Assembly (NCBI GenBank): GCA_039801905.1
Contig: JBDRVQ010000021.1
Location: 1-32,136 of the forward strand
Direction: 5' to 3'
DNA: 32,136 nucleotides
Source of the DNA: a candidate division WOR-3 bacterium
Lineage (GTDB): Bacteria > Hydrothermota > Tepidihabitantia > Tepidihabitantales > JBDRVQ01
The notes under the pieces are model-generated. The model saw nothing but the letters and a program-made list of their open reading frames with translations. It made no database searches and was not told where the DNA came from. Positions 7,671 to 17,300 of the stretch are shown piece by piece. Made by a program: the position numbers and the translations under genes. Position 1 is the stretch's first letter; each line of letters starts with the position of its first letter.

Positions 7671-7698
7671 ATTATAATATAACTTTGGAAAAAGTCAA
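7671..7698 (-). promoter_or_regulatory. Consensus sigma-70 promoter facing lnt
   Basis: Read on the minus strand: TTGACT (7698-7693), a 16-base spacer, then TATAAT (7676-7671). Transcription would start near 7664 and run through the GTG frame at 7606, the repeat peptide at 7518 and then lnt. The long leader (about 360 bases) contrasts with the leaderless-looking starts elsewhere in this window. Confidence 0.7.
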
Positions 7699-7863
7699 GC
7701 GGTCGGGTGAGAGCATTTGGCTATAATGCTCCTGAACAGTCTATAGACCGTATCTTAGAAGATAAAGAGTAAGGAAGATTTTATCCGCCTCAAGCGGATT
7801 AAAATCGTTCAGGATCATCTTGACCATGACCCACAAAATACTTTCTACCTCGCCTTAAATAAA

Positions 7864-8566
7864 CAAAAAATGACCTCAACGATAAACCTCATACCCCAAA
7901 AAGGCCCCACCCGAAAACAACAAAAAAGGAGATTGTCTCTATTATCATAAAAGAAAGGAAACAAACCGGCTTCGGAAAAAGAAGGTTGCGTCACTATCTC
8001 TTTAATAAAAAAGGTCTCTTAACTCCAGAAAGTACCATCGGTAAGATATTAAAAAAGGAAGGGTTAGTTCGTTCCAAAAGGCGAGTGCGACGAGAATACC
8101 ATCGGGTAAAATACCAGTGGGATAAGATATTGCCCTTTGCAGAGATGGAGATGGATACCAAAGAAATCCTTGATAAAAGGACACTTCCCAGAGAAGTCTA
8201 TTCTTATGTGAAAGCATCCACTTTTATCCCTCACTACCAATGGACTTTAATTGATGTGGTTTCTAAAATCCGATTTTTGGCTTGGTCTTATTTTTGGGAT
8301 TGGTCTTGTGGTCAAGTATTTGGCAAGATGGCACTCTGGTGGTTGAGGTTTTTGGTTTTAAGAAAAAGATTGTGATTTGGTCGGATGGTGGCTAGAATTT
8401 GATGCTTCTCAACCCGGGGCTTATGAAAAGGCGAATGAGAGGTTTTGGCGACCATTAGGGGTGGAGAGGAGAATTATTCGCAAGGGACATCCCGAAGATA
8501 ATCCTTTTGTGGTGATAAAAGCGAATGCCGCAACGCCGAAGGTTTCTTGAAGTTAATCCGCTAGCC
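7864..8566 (+). pseudogene. Degraded DDE transposase (IS481/integrase-core type)
   Basis: From 7864 one frame reads an HTH-like segment (KEIVSIIIKERKQTGFGKRR, then LTPESTIGKILKKEGLV) and the start of an integrase core (FAEMEMDTKEILDKRTLP, then YQWTLIDVVSKIRFLAWSY) up to a stop at 8375. A frameshift near 8355 moves the next part (GFKKKIVIWSDGG) to another frame. A second shift at 8391 precedes EFDASQPGAYEKANERFWRP and RKGHPEDNPFV. The first two Asp of the DDE triad can be placed, but the sequence after FV is lost where the third acidic residue is expected. No terminal inverted repeats were found. The stretch 7700-7863 is riddled with stops and may be the worn 5' end. It is a dead insertion sequence. 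Confidence 0.8.
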
Positions 8567-8623
8567 ACCAGCGAAATCTTGCCTCAAAGAGGTGATAAGG
8601 ATTTTATGGAAGGCAGAAACTTC

Positions 8624-9220
8624 CTATTTCTTTTCCTTTGCCCTTACCAACTGTTCGCCGAGAAATTTGGCATTTTCAATTGGATTAAGGTCTTTATCCT
8701 CTTTCACATCCCCCTTTCCCCCAACCCCGAAATAAGGATAGGATTTCATAATGATTGGTCTCATTCTTAAAAACAAGGCAAAATTGAAAAGATGCTCTAA
8801 GACCGGACGCGGGTCATCCCCACCACAAACCGCAATCAGACCACAAGGTTTCTCATTCAGGGGATGCGGTTTCTTAAAGCCTCTCATCTCATAAAAATAG
8901 GCAAGACAAACGAGCCTTTCCATAAGGGCGGTCAGGCGAGAAGGAATCTTAAAATAGAGGGGCGAACCCAAAACAATCGCGGAAGACTTTTTCATTTTAT
9001 TGAAGATAATACTTAAATCGTCAGGTATGGGACATTGGTAGGGCTTTTTGGAACACAAGTTGTAGCAGGCACGACAGGGCTCAATATTCACTTCGGAAAT
9101 CTGGATTATTTCTGACCTAATCTTTGGTTTTATCTCTTTTGCTGATTTTACAACCGTCTCCACCAAAAGGTTAGTATTCCCTCCTTTTCTCATTGAACCA
9201 ACGATTCCCAATATCCTCAT
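8624..9220 (-). CDS. NADPH-dependent FMN reductase-fold iron-sulfur flavoprotein
   Basis: The N-terminus MRILGIVGSMRKGGNTNLLV is the phosphate-binding loop of flavodoxin-like FMN reductases (GS..KGGNT). It is followed by a compact Cys motif, CRACYNLCSKKPYQC (C49, C52, C56, C63), which matches the single [4Fe-4S] site of iron-sulfur flavoproteins (Isf). VLGSPLYFKIPSRLTALMER is the second flavin-contact segment. At 198 residues it has normal family length. Members move electrons in anaerobes, often with ferredoxin or against oxygen and peroxide, but the partner here is unknown. Its ATG overlaps the stop of the DUF167 gene upstream by four bases, so both are on one message. Confidence 0.88.
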   Translation of the reverse strand: MRILGIVGSMRKGGNTNLLVETVVKSAKEIKPKIRSEIIQISEVNIEPCRACYNLCSKKPYQCPIPDDLSIIFNKMKKSSAIVLGSPLYFKIPSRLTALMERLVCLAYFYEMRGFKKPHPLNEKPCGLIAVCGGDDPRPVLEHLFNFALFLRMRPIIMKSYPYFGVGGKGDVKEDKDLNPIENAKFLGEQLVRAKEKK

Positions 9221-9444
9221 TTTGTCACCTCCACGGTAAAGATTTTATTTCTCTCCTGAAAACCTTTGATTAGCCTTATTTTTGCCTCAGGAACCTTAAA
9301 ATAAAGGGATAGGAGTTTTCGCACTTCTTTATTGGCTTCCCCTTTCTCTGGCTTTGCCTTCACTTTCACTTCAAAAGTATCTTCTGACTTTTTAATAACC
9401 TCCTCTCTCTGGGCATTAGGGAAAACCTTTACTTTAATGAACAT
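9217..9444 (-). CDS. DUF167/YggU family small protein
   Basis: The 75-residue sequence matches the UPF0235/DUF167 pattern: an N-terminal strand with VKVFPNAQREEV, then FEVKVKAKPEKGEANKEV and a C-terminal IRLIKGFQERNKIFTV. The family has a small alpha/beta fold and no settled function. The start is fixed by a promoter whose -10 box lies five bases before ATG (9450-9477), so the mRNA is probably leaderless. It is first in a two-gene unit with the iron-sulfur flavoprotein. Confidence 0.88.
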   Translation of the reverse strand: MFIKVKVFPNAQREEVIKKSEDTFEVKVKAKPEKGEANKEVRKLLSLYFKVPEAKIRLIKGFQERNKIFTVEVTK

Positions 9445-9449
9445 ATTTC

Positions 9450-9477
9450 ATTATACCATTAAGAAAAAGGATATCAA
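9450..9477 (-). promoter_or_regulatory. Promoter of the DUF167/flavoprotein unit, leaderless type
   Basis: On the minus strand: TTGATA (9477-9472), 16 bases, TATAAT (9455-9450), then five bases and the ATG at 9444. The expected transcription start falls on or next to the ATG, and there is no Shine-Dalgarno. Confidence 0.7.
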
Positions 9478-9480
9478 ATT

Positions 9481-10416
9481 TTGCTGGGATTAAAAAGAGG
9501 ATTCGGACTATTGACGAAAAGGGTAGGGAAGTTAAAATGGAATGTGGATTTTGAGGTTAAAGAATTTTTAGAATATTTGAAAAAGGAGAAAAGGTACTCT
9601 TCACATACCCTTCGGAGTTATAAGGTTGACCTGTCCCAATTTCAAGAGTTCCTTTCTGACCGGAAAGGGAAAAAGACCATTAGGACAGTGAAGGGAGAAG
9701 ATGTCCGGGATTTCGTTGGCTACCTCCTCCGGTACGGTTATTCGGAAAAGAGTACCCAAAGAAAGTTGGCTGCCCTCAAATCTTTCTTCCGCTACTTAAA
9801 AAGGGAGAAGAAAATTACCCAAAATCCAACCCTCACCATTCGGGCACCCACTCCGGAGCGGCGCTTACCCAAGTTTTTAACAATCCGCCAGATAGAAAAG
9901 GCATTAGAAATCCCCGGTGAGGACGTATTCACCTTACGGGATAGAGCAATCTTAGAACTCCTCTACGCCTCCGGATTAAGGGTCTCGGAGTTGGTAAAAT
10001 TGAAATTGGGTGATATTGATTTTCAGGCTAACCTCATCCGGGTAGAAGGGAAAGGGGGAAAGGAGCGGATTGTCCCTTTCGGAAGATACGCCCGGGAGGC
10101 GCTTTTTAAATACCTAAATAAAAGAAAGGAAAAGAGGGAGGAGGTATTTCTCAATCGGCAAGGGAAACCTTTAACCAGCCGCTCCATTCAGAGGATTGTC
10201 AATAAGTATTTGATGAAGGTGAGCGATGCCGCCGGTATCAATCCCCATATCCTGCGTCACTCCTTTGCTACCCACCTCTTAGAAAGGGGATGCGATCTCC
10301 GGGCGGTGCAAGAACTCTTGGGACACTCTTCCTTAGCAACAACCCAAATCTATACCCATTTGACAATCGGCGAATTGAAAGCGATTCATAAAAAGGCTCA
10401 CCCCCGAGGAGATTAA
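9481..10416 (+). CDS. Tyrosine recombinase, XerC/XerD type
   Basis: The N-terminal SAM-like core-binding domain (about residues 25-110; FLEYLKKEKRYSSHTLRSY) precedes a catalytic domain in which all residues of the family are present: R167 (YASGLRVSEL), K191 (VEGKGGKERIVPF), H256 and R259 (PHILRHSFATHLL), H282 (LLGHSSLATTQ) and Y291 (IYTHLT). Length and layout fit a housekeeping Xer that resolves chromosome dimers rather than a phage integrase. The start is uncertain. TTG at 9481 has AAGG ten bases upstream, but TTG at 9511 or GTG at 9544 would also leave the domain intact. It converges on truD with a few bases of overlap at the stops. No dif-like site was recognised nearby. Confidence 0.92.
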   Translation: MLGLKRGFGLLTKRVGKLKWNVDFEVKEFLEYLKKEKRYSSHTLRSYKVDLSQFQEFLSDRKGKKTIRTVKGEDVRDFVGYLLRYGYSEKSTQRKLAALKSFFRYLKREKKITQNPTLTIRAPTPERRLPKFLTIRQIEKALEIPGEDVFTLRDRAILELLYASGLRVSELVKLKLGDIDFQANLIRVEGKGGKERIVPFGRYAREALFKYLNKRKEKREEVFLNRQGKPLTSRSIQRIVNKYLMKVSDAAGINPHILRHSFATHLLERGCDLRAVQELLGHSSLATTQIYTHLTIGELKAIHKKAHPRGD

Positions 10417-11564
10417 ATCGTTAATCTTTTAATCAAAACTGTCGCATAGGAACCAGGAGGCAAAAAGAAATTTATTCTCAATTTCATTTTCCCAGGATAA
10501 ATTTCATCTTCTTCTAAACCGCTAATTTCCAAATCTTGCGGAATGGTAATTGCCTTCCTTAAATATGGTTTAAAGTAGATGCCCCTCATTTTCAGTTTTA
10601 GTTTCAAATCACTAACTTTTAACCCTTCCTTTTTTAAGACCTCTTCCACGATTGGAGAAAGATCCGGAGGAAATTCCGCCCGGGGTGCGGGGGAGGATAT
10701 AGAAAGGTTAGAAAGATAATCTCTTATCCCTTCGGGAAGCTCTTTATAAAAGAGAAGTTCGCCGTACCGGTAGGCTACTGGGAATAATTCAATTCCGGGT
10801 AGCCCCTTTAAGAAGTTCCTTAAGATCTCATTCCAGAGGTATGCCTGATAGGAGTTAATAAATAAGGTTAATAAATTCCTTCGGATTTTCTTCACTGCTG
10901 ACTTATAGTCATTTCCTTTTTCTTTAAGAAACCTTAAAACCGGCTGATATTCCTTCGGGGCGATAGTTTCGGCTTCTTCCCATTTTCCCCAGTTTTCTTT
11001 TAAGAAGACCTTCATCTTTTTCACCCTCTTCTCATCATAAGGGGAAGGGGTAGCCAAGTATAGTCTTAAGGCACTTTCGTAATCGCTTCTGATTAGCATT
11101 TTTGCCAAAAAACCTTCTTTGTGTCTCGCCTCCCCCATTCGCTGTTCGTCATAATAGTTAGGAAAGCCAAACTCTTTAACGGAAGGGAGATTAAGAAGTA
11201 TTTTTTCTCCCTCTTCTTTTTTTAAGTCGCGGAGAGTAATCCGAAAGAAATTTCCCAAGAGGTTCTCATTTCTTAGTGGTTCGTCAATAAAGCCTAAAAA
11301 TTGGAGGGAAAAATTTTTCTCTGTGATTGGTTCCTTCCTCACCCAGGAATTGGTGAGATATTGGATGGAGTGGGAATAACGGTCTTTTAAGCCCAACCTC
11401 TGGAATTTTCGGAAGTGATATCTTTCTTCTAAATAATGGATTAAATCTAAGGTATTCCAATAAGTCTTTTCTAAGCGATAGAGGGCAAATTTCCCCTTTT
11501 TCTTCGGAAAGACATTTATTTTCTCTTCCACATAGAAATCGTCCGGTTTAACCTTTATCTTCAT
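10413..11564 (-). CDS. truD: tRNA pseudouridine(13) synthase TruD
   Basis: The hallmark catalytic motif is present as QRLGLKDRYSHSIQYL, with D61 as the nucleophile. The second family motif is FPNYYDEQRMGEARH (residues 135-148), matching N-Y-F-G-E-Q-R-F-G of other members. The protein makes pseudouridine at position 13 of tRNA. At 383 residues it is of normal size, including the TRUD insertion domain. The ATG directly abuts the stop of the glycosidase gene, so it is the last gene of the operon that starts at 17766. It meets the Xer gene tail to tail. Confidence 0.93.
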   Translation of the reverse strand: MKIKVKPDDFYVEEKINVFPKKKGKFALYRLEKTYWNTLDLIHYLEERYHFRKFQRLGLKDRYSHSIQYLTNSWVRKEPITEKNFSLQFLGFIDEPLRNENLLGNFFRITLRDLKKEEGEKILLNLPSVKEFGFPNYYDEQRMGEARHKEGFLAKMLIRSDYESALRLYLATPSPYDEKRVKKMKVFLKENWGKWEEAETIAPKEYQPVLRFLKEKGNDYKSAVKKIRRNLLTLFINSYQAYLWNEILRNFLKGLPGIELFPVAYRYGELLFYKELPEGIRDYLSNLSISSPAPRAEFPPDLSPIVEEVLKKEGLKVSDLKLKLKMRGIYFKPYLRKAITIPQDLEISGLEEDEIYPGKMKLRINFFLPPGSYATVLIKRLTI

Positions 11565-12767
11565 CTATTTTAATCGGATAAATTTGAAAGAGGAATTTCC
11601 GACCCGGGCGATATAAACCCCAGTTGGTAGATGATTTAAGAATAACTCTTCCCACCTTCGGTTAAATAGGATTTTTGCCACGAGGGTACCTTTAATATCA
11701 TAGATTCTTAATTCTTTTGGTGGGGAATATCTCATTAAGAATTGCGCCCGATTGCGGAAGGGGTTGGGAAAACAGAGAAGATCCCTTTCTCTAATTTCGT
11801 TTCTTCCATACCAATCTCTTATCACTTGGGCCGCTGGTTTACTATTGACTGAATAACCGTCGTCATTCGGTCCACCCTGATTGGGATTGGTTGTCCAATT
11901 CCAGATATAAAATCCTCCCACCCAGGGTAAAGAAAAAAAGGTGATAAAGGCGGCTTCGTAGCAATCCCTTTGCTCAGCGGTATCAACCGGACCAGGTGTT
12001 TGCCATTCCCAGGGTCTCATATTGGCACCGTCAACACTGCGATAGCCAATCTCCGAAAAGATGATCGGTTTACCAATTTGCCTTTGAAAAGATTCTAAAG
12101 AAGAGAGCCAGCGATTTTGCCAGGCATTTAATAAGTCTTCAAGGGTTGGGTCATAAAGATTGGTCAAAGGAAAAAAGGCGGAAATGCCAATAAAATCTAA
12201 GGCATCCCAAAAGTGAACATGAGTTCGGTAGCGGTCCCAATTGGCACCATAAAGAATACTTCCGGAATAATATCTCCTTACCGTATCAATCATCCGGCGC
12301 CATTCCGACTCGTAATTCTGGGTTGTTCCTTCCAATTCGGTTCCGATATTCAAAATCTCAACCCCGGTTCTTTCTGCCAATTTGGCATAATGTTTTAGAA
12401 AAGATAAGTAATTCCGAAACCAGACTCCTTCCCGGTCCGGCTCAATCTCTCCCCGCCATTCTCCATTTTTACAATCAATATGAAGTTTCAATGTTACCCT
12501 CATATTGAGAGAATGGATTTTATTTATCGCGTAGGTAAGGGCAGTATCCGAAGGTGTTGAATCCAAAGAAGGATAGATAAAAGGACTGGGCGCGGAATCC
12601 TGATACCAGGTCACAAGTAAGGCAACATCAGTAGTATTCAATTCCCTTAATAAAAGAAGGGAAGAATCTGCTTCCGGTGTCAGATAACCATTATGGCGCC
12701 AAGAGGTATAGCAGAATCCCCTTTGGAGAAAGAAAGAGAGGTGAAAAGCCAAAACTATTGGGAGCAT
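11565..12767 (-). CDS. Secreted GH113-like (clan GH-A) glycoside hydrolase with C-terminal sorting domain
   Basis: I choose the ATG at 12767 because it starts a signal peptide (MLPIVLAFHLSFFLQRGFCY) and lies just after the stop of the upstream gene; the longer frame would overlap it. The body is a TIM-barrel glycosidase. It has VTLKLHIDCKNGEWRGEI, the acid/base Glu in ILNIGTELEGT (E144 counted from this start) and the nucleophile Glu in IIFSEIGYRS (E239), then FYIWNW. This layout fits GH113, whose known members are beta-mannanases, but substrate cannot be read from sequence. The C-terminus (CFPNPFRNRAQF, LRIYDIKGTLVAKIL, TGVYIARV) is a type IX-like sorting domain, so surface or extracellular location is expected. 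truD follows without a gap. Confidence 0.85.
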   Translation of the reverse strand: MLPIVLAFHLSFFLQRGFCYTSWRHNGYLTPEADSSLLLLRELNTTDVALLVTWYQDSAPSPFIYPSLDSTPSDTALTYAINKIHSLNMRVTLKLHIDCKNGEWRGEIEPDREGVWFRNYLSFLKHYAKLAERTGVEILNIGTELEGTTQNYESEWRRMIDTVRRYYSGSILYGANWDRYRTHVHFWDALDFIGISAFFPLTNLYDPTLEDLLNAWQNRWLSSLESFQRQIGKPIIFSEIGYRSVDGANMRPWEWQTPGPVDTAEQRDCYEAAFITFFSLPWVGGFYIWNWTTNPNQGGPNDDGYSVNSKPAAQVIRDWYGRNEIRERDLLCFPNPFRNRAQFLMRYSPPKELRIYDIKGTLVAKILFNRRWEELFLNHLPTGVYIARVGNSSFKFIRLK

Positions 12768-12777
12768 ACGAGTCTGA

Positions 12778-13074
12778 TTATCTCTGTCCGAAAAGGCCTT
12801 GGGAGAAGGGGAAAAAACCCGCGATAAAGAAGAGAATGCCGGCAATGAGATGGAGAACCCTTATCGGAATAATCCGTAAAAGAAGAGAACCAAAAAGAAC
12901 CGCAAGGAGGGTGCTAAAAGCCAAGGCAGCGGTAGAAGCGAGAAAAACGAAGAAGGGAGATTTTTGGGAGGTGGTGAAGCCAATCACTGCCAATTGGGTC
13001 TTATCTCCCAATTCTGCCAAAAAGAGGGAGAAGAAGATGAGAAAAAAATTTTTCCAAGGCATAATTCCTCCCAT
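12778..13074 (-). CDS. Half-size GDT1/TMEM165 (UPF0016) family cation transporter
   Basis: The 98-residue membrane protein has three hydrophobic segments and one copy of the family signature ELGDKTQLA (about residues 20-28). The GDT1 family exports Mn2+ or exchanges Ca2+/Mn2+ with protons. Full-length members have two such motifs, and bacterial half-size members work as dimers. No second half is adjacent, so a homodimer is likely. The true start is perhaps the ATG at 13062, which has GGAGG directly upstream, rather than the ATG at 13074. It sits in the operon between the B12/radical-SAM-like gene and the glycosidase. Confidence 0.8.
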   Translation of the reverse strand: MGGIMPWKNFFLIFFSLFLAELGDKTQLAVIGFTTSQKSPFFVFLASTAALAFSTLLAVLFGSLLLRIIPIRVLHLIAGILFFIAGFFPFSQGLFGQR

Positions 13075-13078
13075 TTCT

Positions 13079-14314
13079 TTATGGTGGAAAAGGAATTCCT
13101 TCTAAAAAATTTTGCCGGTAGGAGAGATTTAGGGGAAGGGCATAAAAGGTGGTGGTATATAAGCCGACCCGACGCGGTCTTTTAAGTAATCGGAGAAGAA
13201 TGGAGCGAACACTATAAAACTGAGATTTTAACCATAAGGGTTCATTCTGGTTAATTAAAGGGTGGTAGGTGAGATAGACCGGATTTTTATCTTGAAAGAA
13301 ACGGATTTCAAGGAAATCAGGGTCAATTAAAGAGAGGTAGCGAAAGATGGGTTCGTAGTTCACCCCTTCCTTCTCGCCTCGGGGCGAAGCATTGGGTAAG
13401 AATAAGGCCATTCTTATTCCCACCAAAATTCTTTCCGATTGTATCCTTTTCACCTGTTTTCTTTTTTCGCGCGCCAATTTTTGGTTAAGGGAATATAATT
13501 CCTCAGTGGGGAGGAAATCTTCTTTGAGGTAGATTATCCGAATGCCAACTTTTCCTAAAAAACGAAGAAAATGGGGGTGATTTAAAATCGTGGAGGAGGC
13601 ATTAACTACCCACTCTTTTTTCCATTGCCAAAGGGAAGTGAAGATTTCCCAATAGTAGTTAATATCGGAGGCGATATCTTCATCCAATAGATATACCCTT
13701 TTGTAGGGGAGATTAAGAACCTCACCGAGGATTTCTTCCTTCCCTCTCCTCTTTATTCTCTCTCCATAATAAATTGCCTGGGGACAGAAAGACCTTAACT
13801 CTTTTTGACAGAAGCAACCCAAAGTAAAATTAATCGCCTGATGAATAGAATTTAAGTAGGAAATTTTTAAGTCCCAACGGTAAGGAAGGTAAGTGGGGTC
13901 AGTACCGGCTTCATAAATTGGAGCTAAACTTCCTTTAAGTAAATCCTCTCTCACCTGAGGGAAGATATTCAAGATGGAACCTCGGATAAAGGAAAGGTGC
14001 GGCGGGAAAGCATTTCTCTCCTTAGAAACCAAAGGACCAAAAATAATAACCTTTTTCCCTTTGCCTTCTAAACGGTTGGCAATCTCTATTATCTTTCGGG
14101 GGGAAACTTCTAATGGGGTATAGATAAAAACAAAATCCCCTAATGCCTCATCCGTAATTTTCTCTATCCTTTCGTCAAAATAGGAACTTTCTGGTTCGGG
14201 AAGAAAATTGGCAATCTGTCGGAATTCCAAGTTAGGATAAAGGAAGTATCGGGCTCCGATGGGAAGAGGACCCTCTTCGGTGATAAAGGTTGGGAAAAGA
14301 AAAGAGAGTTTCAT
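13079..14314 (-). CDS. B12-binding/radical-SAM-like protein with an altered cluster motif
   Basis: The N-terminus (MKLSFLFPTF) and FVFIYTPLEV...KKVIIFGPLVS fit the B12-binding-like domain of B12/radical SAM enzymes. Residues 205-285 resemble the radical SAM core that follows the cluster (VYLLDEDIASDINYYWEIF then WVVNASSTILNHPHFLRFLG). Where CxxxCxxC is expected, the sequence is LGCFCQKELRSFCP (C167, C169, C177), a C-x-C-x7-C arrangement. This may be a reworked or lost cluster site. A GC-rich repeat adds NASPRGEKEG in the C-terminal half. The product cannot be given a reaction. It is second in the operon, 26 bases after the large C25 gene. A divergent or inactive family member is the best reading. 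Confidence 0.6.
   Translation of the reverse strand: MKLSFLFPTFITEEGPLPIGARYFLYPNLEFRQIANFLPEPESSYFDERIEKITDEALGDFVFIYTPLEVSPRKIIEIANRLEGKGKKVIIFGPLVSKERNAFPPHLSFIRGSILNIFPQVREDLLKGSLAPIYEAGTDPTYLPYRWDLKISYLNSIHQAINFTLGCFCQKELRSFCPQAIYYGERIKRRGKEEILGEVLNLPYKRVYLLDEDIASDINYYWEIFTSLWQWKKEWVVNASSTILNHPHFLRFLGKVGIRIIYLKEDFLPTEELYSLNQKLAREKRKQVKRIQSERILVGIRMALFLPNASPRGEKEGVNYEPIFRYLSLIDPDFLEIRFFQDKNPVYLTYHPLINQNEPLWLKSQFYSVRSILLRLLKRPRRVGLYTTTFYALPLNLSYRQNFLEGIPFPP
13374..13397. repeat. GC-rich interspersed short repeat, copy 1
   Basis: The 17-base core TCGCCTCGGGGCGAAGC, followed by ATTGGGT, recurs at 14817 and 21016. The core can fold as a small hairpin (GCCTCG/CGAAGC with one wobble pair). Here it lies inside the B12/radical-SAM-like gene and is read as ASPRGE. 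Confidence 0.7.
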
Positions 14315-14340
14315 CCTTCCCCTAAGGCAGTGGAAAAATT

Positions 14341-17300
14341 TTAATCAATCAGAATTAACTTTTTAAGAAAGTATAATTTTGGGGAAGCCTCTTCATTCAG
14401 AAATAGGAAATAGAGACCGGGAGAAACTATTTTCCCTTTTTCGTCTCTCTTATCCCAAAAGGCACTCCCATGCCGATTGAGAGAAATTCTCTTCACCTTT
14501 GAACCTTTGGCATCATAGATCACCAACTGATGAAAAGAACTTTTTAATGGTAAATCAAGTTGGATATTTAGCCCTTTCCGCACCGGATTGGGAAAGACCC
14601 AAATTGCGTGGTGAGGTAATGTTCCTTTTTCTCCTATCAAACATGGCTCGCGGGTTGGCAAACTGCCAACCTCAAAATCGTCAAGATAAAAACCTTCACT
14701 GGTCTGACCATCATTATCGCTCTTAAAGACAAAACGCACCTGGATTGTCTCTCCGATTGATAAAAAGGATAAGTCATAAAACTCTTGACACCAATCACTT
14801 TCAATAACCTTCCCTCTCACCTCGGGGCGAAGCCACGGGTCGCCCAGGGCGCCTCCGGTACCAATAAAATCAAGGGTTTCCGCCCGATTTCCCCGAATGA
14901 TTATCACATATATCCCATCAACCCCATAATTGGGTACCTTAAACCAGCGCCAGAATTTAAGATAAGGGTTTTGGTCGACCATAAAAGGTAAGGTTTGGAG
15001 AAAGGCATTCATATTATCATGGTATCTGGTGGTTTGCTCATCGCCACAATACCAAGAGAAACTTCCGGAGTGAGACCTTCGGGAAGAAAGATGCCAGAGG
15101 TTATTAGTACCTCCGGTTTGCCATAAGGAATCACCCGTTTCGGTATTATCCCAAAAACCACTTTGCCCAATTAAGAGGGGAAAGGTATCAAGGAATTGGT
15201 AATCCTGACAGCGAATAGCAACTTGGAGTAAAGCCAGATGAGAACCCGGGCAGGAAGGTGAAATAGCAACGAGAAAGGTATCTGGAAGAGAGCAGATAGA
15301 TTTTGGTTGGATTTCTCCATAGAATAGACTTTCTGGAGCAAGGACAGTGAGATAAGGATCAAGGGAAGAGAGAAAGACCCAGGTACGATGGCTAATGCCA
15401 AAACCAGAATTATATAAAGAGATGCTTATCTTCTTCGTCTCATTAGGAAGGGAAGGTCTATTTCTCACTTCGGGATAGTGAATCCGTACTCTTGGTCGGC
15501 AGATTAAAATTGTTGGTTGATAAAGTCTCACGGAATCCGCTCGGACCAGAAGGTTAAAATTGACGCTATGACCATCGTTCCCATTACCAATAAAAATTTG
15601 GAAACCATTTTCCACCATTATTGACTCCCCAGGAGAAAGAGAAGGGATAAAACAAAAGGAATCAAGGAGGGTGATCAGAGTATCCGAAATAGAGAGATAG
15701 ACATTTATATTATTAACTATTTCGTCACCACAATTCTTAAAAATTGGGGAAAGAAATAGAGTCTCATTGGGGTTAGGAATTTTGTCGTTGTTCCCTAAGG
15801 AGTCATTAACTAAAAATCCTAAAAAGTTCACATAGCCACCCGAAACGACCGGGATTTCTCTCTCCAAGGGATAGAAATTGGGCGCGGTGACCGTTAAAGA
15901 GAAATTCCCCGGTGTTTGAGGCGAGGCGCGTAAGAAAATCTCACCCCTTTCATTGGTCAATCCTCGGTCATAAGACTCATCATCTTTTTTCAAACAGACC
16001 AGGGCATCTTTAACCGGCGTCCCCGAAGAAGTAACCTTAAAGAGAAACCTCCCTTCCCGGTTGGGCAGAGCCGAGGGAGAAGAGACCTCCAAAGAGCAAG
16101 GTCTTTTAGTCCAGATTTTAATCTCCGGGTCACCTAAAAGATTTACCTGGTATTGGTGCCAGCGGTAGACATTTTTCTGCCGAGAAAATGGGAGGTAATG
16201 GATTTTGGCGTAAGCCAAAGCCTCGCCGAGGTTTCTTCTATTTTTTAATAACTCATAGAAGAAGCGATTATCAAACTTATCCGAATAGCCAAAACCAGGA
16301 TTGCCTGGTGAACCCCAACCGTAACTGGAATTACCGATGAAACCAACTCCACCTCCTCTCGGATTGATAAGATAATGTTCGGCGATGCAGTCAAAGTCAT
16401 AAGCGGTAGTCCAGCAACCAATAGAATATAAAACTCCATATTTTCCCAGATTGGTTACGGTATCTAAGTCCTGATTTCTTAAAGAAGTCCCTCCGGTTGA
16501 CATTATGTCAATCCAACCATGGCCATCGTGATTTAAGAGATTTTTACCCATACGCATTGCGTTCATCACCGCAGTTCGGCTTAAATTCCCTAACCTCTGG
16601 TATAATTTGGTGATATTAAAATCCGAAGAGAATGACTCCCTTTCCATCTTGTCTTTGTGCACCCCGCCATCGGTATAGGGATTTGACCAGAGAACTTCCG
16701 CAAAGAATAAGACATCCTGCAAATAATCCGGATTGGGACTCTTCTCGTAGTTTAAAACCTTATTGACAAATGCCTGCGCCTCAGAGATGGTATTGACTGG
16801 TGCCCGACCAACGAATAGTTCGGGATAGAGATCAATAGAATCTTCTACTTCGCCGAAGATGGTATCGCCATCAAAATTCCAGTCGCCATCTAAATCCCCA
16901 TAATACAAATCAGAAGGCAAGAGGTCTTCTCGGGGATGGATATTGGCGCTACAGGTCATGGCATAGGCGTAACGGCAGGGGATAATATCGGTATCGCCAC
17001 CCAAAAGGACCCATTTTGTCCCGGAATCGGGTAAAGTCTTTAAGTAATTGCGAATCTTTTCCGCCCGGTCTCTTCCCGGGTAATTATTTTCAATCCAAGA
17101 GACAGTTCGGATGGCAGAAGGTATTCCTTTTTTCTCCTTCCAGGAGGTCAACCTCTCAAAGACGGTATCCAGAGGGGGCGAAGTGATACAGAGGTATTCA
17201 AAACCATTTTCCATCTCTTTTTCCTCTTTCTCCTCTTCTGAGATAAAATTAAGAGAGAGTTTTATCTTCTTATAAAAGATAACCTTTTTCTCTTTCGGTA

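Noticed and set aside
8387-8569. Perfect 9-bp inverted repeat GGTGGCTAG/CTAGCCACC as transposon ends
   Set aside because: It lies inside the transposase remnant (the first arm codes for the SDGG segment) and is too short and misplaced to be the termini.
12768-12845. Longer N-terminus for the GH113-like protein
   Set aside because: The extra residues would overlap the GDT1 gene and hide the signal peptide that starts at the ATG at 12767.
12677-13105. 142-codon + strand frame rich in Lys/Arg
   Set aside because: It is the antisense shadow of the GDT1-type gene and the glycosidase start.
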